64,000 bases of DNA, taken from the NCBI RefSeq assembly GCF_019175285.1, contig NC_056530.1:10187980-10251979 (forward strand), written 5' to 3'. Made by a program: the position numbers and the translations under genes. Below, one piece after another: positions 55,906 to 64,000 of the stretch. The stretch comes from Sceloporus undulatus. Taxonomy: Eukaryota; Chordata; Lepidosauria; Squamata; Phrynosomatidae. The notes under the pieces were generated by a model. The model was not told the DNA's origin, did no database searches, and saw only the letters and a program-made list of their open reading frames with translations. The number at the start of each line of letters is the position of its first letter. Within the stretch, counting starts at the first letter, position 1.

Positions 55906-57084
55906 TGAATGAAACTTAATCACAAGCCAGATCCACTTCTGTTGAGTGTTAGGAAGGCCAGGTTAGGATTTCTCAATCCCTCTACATATTGGAGGCCAAA
56001 ATGTTCTAGAGGCACTAGAGCCTCTACAATCTAGGAAGCTAAGACCACCAGCAAATACCACTATTGTGAGCTATATTTCATAGGAAGGGACTGGTGTATG
56101 CGCTGCCTAAACTGATGGGTACTGATACTTTCATTACATGCAAATCCTCCTTTTTATTTCCTCTGAAGGCAACCCCACTGTCAGAATCTACCTTCATGCA
56201 GGGATTCAGGGTGTATTCTGCCATAAGGATTGTAGGGGTTAGGGAGATGATTAGGGATAGTTATAGACACGAGGGAGGTTGCAGAAGGGAGGCCAGTGAG
56301 CAAGCTCTCACACACACATATATGGCGTTACATAGGTAGATAGAGATATAGATATGTAAACACATATATAGTATATAGAGAGACAGTGATATAGATAGGT
56401 TGATAGACATGATGGGGATTAGACCAACAACACTTGCATTTAATTCTCTCAGGGAAAGGCATTCTGGGAAGGAGTTGCGGCCACCATGGGATATGCTGCG
56501 GATGATCACATATCAGGAACTGTCAGCTGAGAGCAGCAAGCAATTGGGGCCATTCAGGCAGTTTTATGATGGAGTGATGGTTAACAGACACCCTCTATTC
56601 CGGCATCCATAGATTTCTCAGGACAGAGGAGCTTAGGAACCAAATGGCGCTGTCGCTAGGGCAGCTTTGATGTAGAATTCCTTTCTCTGGGATGAAGGGG
56701 GAAAGGGGGGTTGGCTATTTGGGGGGGAACAGGAGGAAAGGGGAGGGGTCTGGGGTTTTAAAATGTGGTTTCTATTGGGAGTCCTTCAGATTTAGCAAAA
56801 ACGTGATCCAGTGTATTATAATAAATTTTTGTTTCTTACAATAGTTGTTGTTAGAATACGCAATTCTCACAACTGAAAGGTGAGATGAAAATTATCCCTG
56901 ATCTCGGGGAAAAAAACAAGTGAAAAACACAAGGAGATGTATCTGTACATTTTAAAGATCTCTCCATACATTTTGCATATCCCTGTTCCAAATCCCTCCC
57001 CAACATAAGATCATGGCAGATAGGAATCCAGATGCTGATGGTGTAGGTTTGGCCAAGAAGAGTAAAAACCACAAGAGAAAATTA
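55906..57084. other. gene-free stretch
   Basis: A 5S-derived SINE scrap at about 56020-56065 (CTAGGAAGCTAAGACC), a (GATA)-like run near 56335-56405 and unassigned sequence. No gene seen. Confidence 0.5.
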
Positions 57085-57100
57085 TTTGCTGAAGCAAAGC

Positions 57101-57106
57101 TTTATT
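57101..57106 (-). terminator. polyadenylation signal of the 55-aa EDC gene
   Basis: Minus strand CTTCAATAAAGCTTTGCTTC, about 600 bases after the stop codon, preceded by GAAACTGCTAGCCCCAGAAA. The RNA probably ends near 57085. Confidence 0.75.
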
Positions 57107-57702
57107 GAAGAAAAGACACAGAGCAAGTGTTTTCTGGGGCTAGCAGTTTCAAATCAAAGGAGAAAAGCAAAAATATATGCCTACAAATGGTCACCAATTT
57201 GTTCTTACTCATAGTCCAGAGACTGTTGGATGTGAAGGCAGATGGGGAGTAAGGCAGAGGAGGAAAAGGCCGCATCCCAAGGAAGAGGCCAATGTTTGAA
57301 CTGTCCCTTGATTCTCAATACAGACGGTCCAGATAGCCTTGTGAAAAGCGAAGCCAGAAAGGAAAGTGTCACAAAGCAGCCTAGAGAAGAGGTCTAAAAA
57401 ATAAAGAGTAGGTAGAGCTGGGTGTCAGGAAAGTGGAGCATTTCTTTATCCTGGGAACTTGGGAGGGTTGGATGAAGGATGCTCAGCTTTCCTGACATTC
57501 AGGTCCAGGAGATCATCATCGTAAATCCATGTGCCGTCTTGGTCTGTGGCCGGGGGTTTCGCTAAGTGTTGAAGTTTCCTTCTTTCTGTGTTGCAGGGTC
57601 TGCGGTTGGATAGATATCAAAAGGGACCAGAGGGTCTAAATAAAGGACGGAATGATATTTTCAATCAACCAATATAAGAGAAATGAGAAGCAAAAATCTC
57701 CT

Positions 57703-57870
57703 TCAGCCTTCATAGATGACCATGTTAAGCAGTTTCTCTGCACCATCAAACACTGTTTCTCCTTCTTGATAGATCAAACCATTGTAGAGAGAAGAGCAAG
57801 GGGAGAGGAATGGGAAGAAGGGTGCTATGTAGCTTAATGGGTTATAGTTGACTGGCATACAGTAGGACAT
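57703..57870 (-). CDS. small tyrosine-rich EDC-type protein, 55 aa
   Basis: Not recognised by name. The coding exon starts after the acceptor CTCATTTCAG (AG at 57892-57891) with a 20-nt leader GTGCTCCTCATCTCTCCAAG, then ATG at 57870 in a good context (AAGATGT), and ends with TGA at 57705-57703. The product opens MSYCMPVNYNPLSYIAPFFP, continues FLSPCSSLYNGLIYQEGE and ends NMVIYEG. It has six tyrosines, two cysteines, a Pro/Phe-rich front half and an acidic back half, and no signal peptide or transmembrane span. The gene has a TATA box at 59759, a 5'UTR exon ending at 59685, an intron of about 1.8 kb, one coding exon and AATAAA at 57106: the standard single-coding-exon EDC plan shared with the beta-keratin here. 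The MSYC start resembles beta-keratin N-termini, but no core box follows. A cornified-envelope or keratinocyte role is inference from architecture and neighbourhood. Several EDC families are known only by short motifs, so it may be one of these. Confidence 0.72.
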   Translation of the reverse strand: MSYCMPVNYNPLSYIAPFFPFLSPCSSLYNGLIYQEGETVFDGAEKLLNMVIYEG

Positions 57871-58260
57871 CTTGGAGAGATGAGGAGCACCTGAAATGAG
57901 AGAGTGGGACTATTAATGGAGAAGGTAGGATTCAAAGGAAACCTTGGAAATCCTGTGGAAATGAATCTTGATTCAAGGATCCCACTGGGGCTGAAGGAAG
58001 GACTTCATGCCTGGGGGAAAAACTTGCAAAAGTTAACTGGAAATGACTGGTTGGGCCTGGACTCACTTCCAATGTTCTGTGGAGAAATATAACATTGTTA
58101 GAAAAAGGCGGTGGTTGGCATTAATGTTCTCCAACCATTTCCCCACCAAAACTGTGTATTAACATTTTGCACGCAGCATATTCACTTGTCCTTGCAACAT
58201 GATCTGTTTCCTGAAAAGTCTGAAGAGAAGGGTAGCCTTATTTCAAAGGGAAGAACACCA

Positions 58261-59300
58261 GGCACTAGCTGCAAAAAAGGAGCATTTCTTCCAAGACAAG
58301 TTGTTTTACATGTCTCTGCATTGTTTAGAACATTTGAATGGAAATGGTGGCTGTAACCTCTAAAAAGAGGCTGCATTCTTTGGGGGCTTGTTCTGAACAC
58401 CTTTATATTCTACAGAAATGGAGGATGCCAGAGGTTACAGAAGGGCTGTTTGTTCATTCTAGTTTATTTCTTTGCACTCTGTCCTCTCTTTCTGAAATCC
58501 ATACTGGCTTAGAGTCTGGAAAACAATGAAAACCAAGAGGGACCCTGGTTGGATTGCCAGAGTTCAATTGAAGGGATGGAGGAAAGGACAGCTAAGTCAA
58601 GCAGTACAGCTCTTTCACTGAAAGGTGATCACTTTCCAAGGGAGAGGCACTCTTTCATATTTTGGGATTCGTTGGCAGACTGCTTTAGCATAGCTATGCC
58701 ACAAGCTGTGTTTATGCAGAGAATTGTTCACAACGTGTGCCTTTAAGAGAAAGATTGCAAACCTGGCGTCCTCTCTTTTCAGCGTTGTAAGGAAGAACCA
58801 GCCTTTCATCTCTAAATCTGGACAAAGAGGCAAAACCAAGGTATCAATTTGTAATATATCTGGCCATTGAAGAAATTTGATCATTCTCATACACAATCCT
58901 ACACTATACATCCCTTTTAATGCTATGTCCAAGATTGGAGTGATACCTTGGCATGTTAAGTACATTTGACTGTATTTTTACAATGTGTATGTGATGGAAA
59001 CTGAGGGGGAAATGGGTAGGCATCCAGGGAAATGACTGGGATCAGAGTCTATTCTTCTCTCCCTAAATCCAATCCTCAGATTGTTGTGGGTTTATTCTTT
59101 TAGCAGAAAGGGTTTTACTCAGAGCAAATACTAAAGCAAATAGTAAAGGAAATGATAGCTAAATCAAGCAAAATAGCCCTTGCCCTGAAAGGTTACGACT
59201 TTCCAAGGCAGAAACATTGCAAACCTGGGGTCTTCCCTTTCCAGAGTTGTAAGGATAAACCAGCTTCTCATCTCCAAATATTGGACTCTTAGCTCAAAGA
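58261..59300. repeat. tandem duplicate copy 2, inside the 55-aa gene's intron
   Basis: 58290-58830 and 58865-59075 match 53535-54065 and 55500-55708. A third, partial echo at about 59160-59290 repeats CTGAAAGGTTACGACTTTCC and GGATAAACCAGCTTCTCATC from the same unit. The duplicates point to unequal exchange around the 55-aa gene. Confidence 0.75.
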
Positions 59301-59586
59301 TCTTCCCCAGAAGAGGACAACTAAGTCCTCCTTATGAAACCCTTCTTTCCTCATATCTCTACAAACACACATTTGCCACTGAACACAGGCCTGCCTAAAG
59401 TATTTTTTCAGGATTCCAGAATTCCCATTGAATGAGGAGACGAACTCAAAATGTTCCTAAGGACTTGAAACATTGCCATGTCTTTAAAATGCAGAAAATC
59501 GTTTTAACTGAAGGATGTAAAAAGAGTGAGAGAAAGAGAGAGAGCAGCATACACACAAAGTATCTAGAGCTCTATATAAATAAAGC

Positions 59587-59636
<50 letters not shown>
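59587..59636 (+). repeat. (AAT)n microsatellite
   Basis: About 16 AAT units, 50 bp downstream of the exon 1 donor inside the intron of the 55-aa gene. Confidence 0.92.
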
Positions 59637-59637
<1 letters not shown>

Positions 59638-59684
59638 TTGAAATGAAGCATCCAGTAGGAATAGCCTTCTTTCTGCTCACTTAC

Positions 59685-59729
59685 CGAGTTCTCAGAGGAG
59701 TCTTTGGAAGAAGTCGAGAGGAGCTCTTC
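59685..59729 (-). other. 5' untranslated exon 1 of the 55-aa EDC gene
   Basis: Minus strand: GACTTCTTCCAAAGACTCCT, CTGAGAACTCG, then donor GTAAGTGAGC with GT at 59684-59683. The 5' edge is set about 30 bp after the TATA box and is approximate. The pyrimidine-rich ACTTCTTCC..CTCC style is like other EDC leaders, including exon 1 at the window start. Confidence 0.68.
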
Positions 59730-59752
59730 GAAAAGGCTTGACTCTGGTCTCC

Positions 59753-59759
59753 TTTTATA
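59753..59759 (-). promoter_or_regulatory. TATA box of the 55-aa EDC gene
   Basis: Minus strand GGTATAAAAGGAGACC, a canonical TATAAAA about 75 bp before the exon 1 donor. Confidence 0.75.
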
Positions 59760-59959
59760 CCATTCGGGGGGACTTTGCCAGCCTCCTGCCCTCAGAGACT
59801 CTCCGAACAGGTCCTTCCACTCGTGTCGCACCCCATGGCCACCCCATGTAATTTTTGACTCTGTGGATCATAATGATATATGCATGTCTTTTTACCTGGG
59901 AACATTATAGTCCTTTTTTGATACTATTATTAACTCTCTTTGTTTGCCAAAATTCAAAG

Positions 59960-60495
59960 ATATTAGTCTGTAGGATTGGTATGTAGAGAGATCTTGTAGC
60001 ACCTTTGAGACTAAAGAAAGGCAGAGGTTTCCAGCAGTTGTTTTTGTAGACTTAACTCTTACTTCCTCAGATGCATTTAAAGGAATAGACATAGGCCTGG
60101 CACAGACTTGCGCTATGTGCCGGCCTGGGGTCAATATTAGGTCTCAGGAGAGCGGAGTGTGCCCACACTCCCAACCCTTATTGTGCTGTCCTGGGGCCAT
60201 GCCTCATGCACCGATGACATGCCTCATGTCCAAATGGCACAGCACACAAGGGACATCACCACACTGCTCCACGGTGCTAATGGTAGGTCAAAAGCGATGG
60301 AGAAAGGATCAGTGTTTCATGGCTCCTTTTTCACAGCGCATTGTTGCTGCACTGTTTGGTTGGCGCTGCCACAATCTGGGGGAGTCCGCCCCTTTCCTCC
60401 CATCTGTACAGGCCCTTAAGTCTACAAAAGTTCATGCTGCTAGTTTCTTTCATCTCAAAGGTGCTACAACAGCTCTCTACATACTGGGTGTGAAA
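59960..60495. repeat. palindromic repeat split by a CpG-rich block
   Basis: 59970-60085 and 60415-60490 are the two halves of the palindromic repeat (GAGAGATCTTGTAGCACC; AAAGTTCATGCTGCTAGTTT). Between them, 60100-60415 is a CpG-rich element (GGCCTGGGGTCAATATTAGG; GGTTGGCGCTGCC). This looks like an insertion of one repeat into another. Confidence 0.55.
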
Positions 60496-60514
60496 GGCAT
60501 TGCCACACGTTTTA

Positions 60515-61325
60515 GAATCATAGAATCATATTATCATAGAATTGAAGAGTTGGAAGAGACCGCAAGGGCCATCCAGTCCAACCAATTTCTGCCATGCAGG
60601 AAATCCAAATCAATGCATCCCTGACAGATGGCCATCCAGCCTCTGTTTAAAGACCTCCAAGGAAGGAGATTCCACTACACTCTGAGGAAGGAGTGTGTTC
60701 CTCTGTTGAACAGCCCTTACTCTCAGGAAGTTCCTTCTAATGTTTGGGTGGAATCTCTTTTCCTGCAGCTTGCATCTATTGCTCCGGGTCCTATTCTCTG
60801 GAGCAGCAGAAAACAAGCTTGCTTCCTCCTCAATATGGCATCCCTTCAAGTATTTAAACAGGGCTATCACATCACCCCTTAACCTTCTCTTCTCTAGGTT
60901 AAACATCCCCAGTTCCCTAAGTCGTTCCTCATAAGACATGGTTTCCAGACCCTTCACCATTTTAGTCGCCCTCCTTTGGACATATGGCTCCAATTTCTCA
61001 ACATCGATTTTAAACTTTGGCACCCAGAACTGGACACAATATTCCAGATGGGGCCTGATCTAAGCAGAATATAGTGACACTATTACCTCTCTTGATCTAG
61101 ACACTATACTTTTATTGATGCAGCCTAAAATTGCATTGGCCTTTTTAGCTGCTGCATTGCACTGTTGACTCATGTTCAACTTGTGGTCTACTTGGACTCC
61201 CAGATCCCTTTCACACGTAGTTTCACTCAGCCAGGTGTCTCCCATAATCCTATATCTGTGCATTTCATTTTTCCGCTCTAAGTGCAGTACCTTACATTTC
61301 TCCGTGTTGAATTTCATTATATAAT
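60515..61325 (-). mobile_element. CR1 element, 3' 0.8 kb
   Basis: Minus strand: KCKVLHLERKNEMHRYRIMG and DLGVQVDHKLNMSQQCNAAA from the ORF2 end, then KMVKGLETMSYEERLRELGM, LEKRRLRGDVIALFKYLKG and SLEVFKQRLDGHL, and a tail reading TCTATGATAATATGATTCTA. It is 5'-truncated, with a frame change near 61040. Confidence 0.9.
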
Positions 61326-61487
61326 GATAAGTGTCACATTTGTGTTAGAAAATCTGTAAGGAGAGCAAGAAAAGACCTCTGTCTGGAAGGGTGAAGATGA
61401 GCTGCCAGCTGGTATTTGAAGGAACTTCATGATTCTATGATTCTATGATGGAGCCTAGAGACCCATCAGCCAGAGATATAGAGGCAC

Positions 61488-61790
61488 TAGAGTCAGGCCA
61501 ATCTAGGAAGCTAAGAAAGGTCAGCTGTGATTAGTACTTGGAAGGGAGACCATCCGCAAATACCGCATCTAAAGTTAATTGTTGTGCACCAGGAAACCAT
61601 TCCTAAGGCAAACCTATCATGGGGGTTTCTTGGCAAAGTGAAGAGGAGGTTTGCCATTGCCATCCCCTGAGGCTGAGAACATGCGACATGCCCAAGGCTT
61701 TCAATGGGTTTCATGCTTGAGCTGGGAATTGAACCCTGGTCTCCAAAGTCCTAGTCCAACACTCAAACCACTGTCTTAGACAACGATAAT
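61488..61790 (+). mobile_element. 5S-derived SINE
   Basis: GGCCAATCTAGGAAGCTAAG, TGATTAGTACTTGGAAGGGA and GACCATCCGCAAATACC correspond to the internal promoter half of 5S rRNA. A SINE body follows (CCCCTGAGGCTGAGAACATG, GAACCCTGGTCTCCAAAGTC). It is not a 5S rRNA gene, since the 5' third is absent. Confidence 0.75.
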
Positions 61791-64000
61791 CCATCGACAA
61801 ATAGATTTGTCACGGAGGCTATGCTTTCTCTGCTGAAAATAATGTAACTGATGGCATATTCTGCACAAAAGTCACGTGTTGTTTCATTCCTACAAAAACT
61901 GAGCATAGTGTATTTGAGAAGTAGCATTTTGTGCAGAGAAAATAACATTTAAACAGATAACCTGACCTGCCTTATTAAAAATGAATCAATTAAAAAATGG
62001 GAAGAGGACTGGAACACGATATTAAGCTATTATGAGAAAGACAATTAGACTGTATACGTTCCTATGATAAACAGACATAAGGTATAAGATACAATCAACC
62101 AACTATGAGATTGTAATCTGACAAAGGTCTGAAGACCGACGATAATAAAGGAGAATGTTCTATAGCTGTTATATAGCACTATATCCATAGTAATAGTTAT
62201 ATCATTTGTTCTTTATTTATGTTAGTTACAAGTAATCACGATCGGTAGTAATAAAGGAACTGGTCGAAAGAGGCCTCAAACATGACTTTGACGAACAGAG
62301 ACTAAATAATAACGGAAAAGACATTTCTGGAGAGGTAGAAGAATGTAAATTTGGTCATAATTGGGGATTAAATCCCAAAAGAGATGTAAAATCACACTAG
62401 CTTTGCTACTAAGAATTGACGGGAGGAAATGGGCGGAAGGGTTTTTGGGGTGAATTTTGTAATGAATGTCATATAACTAATCAACTGTATAATGAGCGCT
62501 ATATTTCCCATGTAGAACATTACAAATATAGGTTGTGCATAACCATTATTATTTAGTCACACTATTTTGGCTGACCTTCCATTCTGGGACCCTCTTTCAA
62601 GCCCTTAGGGTTGCTATATGGAAACCTAAACACCGATACAGAACTTGCTGCATTACATGGCTAGAGATAAAATAGGAACGGGTTGGATAAGATGTTTGGC
62701 CAAATCCCAATATTTTCCAATAGCCCTTTAAAGGTTTCAATCCCAGCTACTTCTTACTCATCCATGGTTTCCTGAAGCCTTTCAAAGAACAGGGGAAGAT
62801 GCTTATTATTAATAGTCACAATTAAAGTTTTGTCAGCTGTCTCGTGTATTTAAGTTTAATTTTGTCTGTGAAGGCAAACGTCTTCTGCAAAATTATTTAC
62901 CTTTGACTTACTCAGCCAAAAATATACTTTGGAACTCTGTGATTATTTTATGCTTTGATAAGGAAGACATGAAGAGTATTTCAGTCCCATGTGAGGAGCC
63001 CTGCTATTATTTAGCTGATGTTCTTGACTGAATACAAGCCTAGCTAGGCTATTATTAAAGCAGCCATCATCACTAAATAATATTAGCATGCCCCGGAGAT
63101 TATGAAGCTTTGGTGCCACTGTCCCAATGGTTCTCCCAAAAGGGAGAAGAGACCTCTCTGGATCCTTGCAAAATGATCCTGCCACGCCAGGAACCATCTG
63201 CATTGGACCTTGAGAAGGTCCCAATGGGGTTCCCACCATAATTTCCTTACAGCTACTTCAAAAGTAGCCATTACTGAGGTAAAGTATATCCTGTCAAAAT
63301 TCGAAAACTGGTAAAAATACCTATTATTCGAAATTTCAAAAGCATTTAAAGAGAAGAAATTCTGAGCACTTCTCGTCACTGAGTAGAATTTTGAATTTTG
63401 CACATTTCCGACTGAAGTGAAGAGAAGGGACCTTCAGCTGCCCTATCCTTGACAATACTATTATCTTATTATTGCATACCTTAGCATCACCAACATGGGA
63501 GAGGTGGCAGAGGAGGGTTGGCCATGCCTTGCCTCTGAGGCGGAGAGAGTTGACCCCACAAAAGAGAAAAAGGTGGGTGGTGCAATGGCTGGAATTATGC
63601 CATGGATAAACCTAGCACCTCTCTCATGGTGATGCTAAAGCAAACCATCATGAAATTATTATTATATTATATTATTATTATATTATTATATTATATGGCA
63701 AGGAGAATGCAGAATATATCCATGAGGAGAGGTGGACTTACCCAATGTCACCCTCTGGATTTACATGGCTGAGCTGGGATTGACACGCTAGCCCTCCCAG
63801 TTCACCATAGAATCCACTTGGGTGACTGGAGGCACGTCCCACAGGCTCTCAGCTTCAACTCCAACCCTATAATCCTAAGTATTCCTTAATGGTAGAAGGG
63901 GGAGTTGGAGACCCCTTGGGAATCCCTTCGAATGCTAGGTTTTTTATCCAGGAGGCAAATTCCTGCCATTGCACCCCACTCTGTCTCTTCTGGAGAATTT
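61791..64000. other. gene-free end of the window
   Basis: AT-rich and mostly unassigned. A SINE-like patch lies near 63490-63560 (GCCTCTGAGGCGGAGAGAGT) with a related scrap near 63735-63800, and an (ATT)/(TA) run at 63655-63692. Nothing coding seen. Confidence 0.5.

Noticed and set aside
61488-61575. 5S rRNA gene
   Set aside because: Only the 3' part of a 5S sequence is present and it continues into a SINE body.
1-64000. Endogenous retrovirus or other LTR element
   Set aside because: No paired long terminal repeats and no gag, protease, integrase or envelope-like frames were seen. All reverse transcriptase sequence belongs to LINEs.

Overview
The window looks like a squamate reptile, probably a lizard, at the epidermal differentiation complex (EDC). 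The evidence is an intact corneous beta-protein (beta-keratin) gene at 1-3390, which is a sauropsid-only family, together with Sauria-type tRNA SINEs, 5S-rRNA-derived SINEs, CR1, L1 and Vingi/CR1-group LINEs and several non-autonomous hAT-like elements. There are no operons and no rRNA or tRNA genes. I saw no LTR or retroviral element. The 25-N and 100-N runs are assembly gaps.

Layout. 1-3390 (+): two-exon beta-keratin gene (5'UTR exon, 2.5 kb intron, coding exon, AATAAA). 3136-15225: left arm of a large inverted repeat whose right arm is 43372-53413. Inside the left arm, and continuing to 31.7 kb, lies a minus-strand array of a small three-coding-exon gene family that I do not recognise: copies A (6.1-6.9 kb, open throughout, 93 aa), B (8.7-9.4), C (12.3-12.9), D (19.3-21.7), E (22.8-23.1), F (27.5, exon 1 only) and G (30.5-31.6). 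Inverted plus-strand copies C' (45.6-46.3) and B' (50.5-51.2) lie in the right arm. Most copies have a TTTAAAA box 40 bp before the start codon, a purine/pyrimidine tract just upstream of it, GT-AG introns of matching phase in copy A, and an AATAAA shortly after the stop in B, D, G and B'. In copies A-C exon 1 is far more diverged than the promoter and intron around it, which is unusual and suggests diversifying selection.

15.2-17.9 kb holds a 5'-truncated LINE with an 800-codon reverse transcriptase frame, flanked by two near-complete copies of one roughly 950 bp repeat. 35.9-43.4 kb holds a near-full-length but decayed L1, itself carrying an inverted L1 fragment and a TA-flanked MITE. The inner edge of the inverted repeat falls exactly in the 3' tails of these two LINEs. 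The right arm carries many scattered one-base indels relative to the left, so part of it may be poorly polished sequence or a misplaced haplotype. It ends in a 100-N gap inside the 3'UTR of what would be a second beta-keratin copy.

57.08-59.76 kb (-): a second EDC-type gene, with TATA box, 5'UTR exon, intron, one coding exon for a tyrosine-rich 55 aa protein, and AATAAA. Its intron is partly duplicated at 53.5-55.7 kb. 60-64 kb holds only repeats and unassigned sequence.

How it fits together: the beta-keratin and the 55-aa gene share the standard EDC two-exon plan and presumably serve the cornifying epidermis. The three-exon family is interleaved with them, but nothing in its sequence shows what it does.
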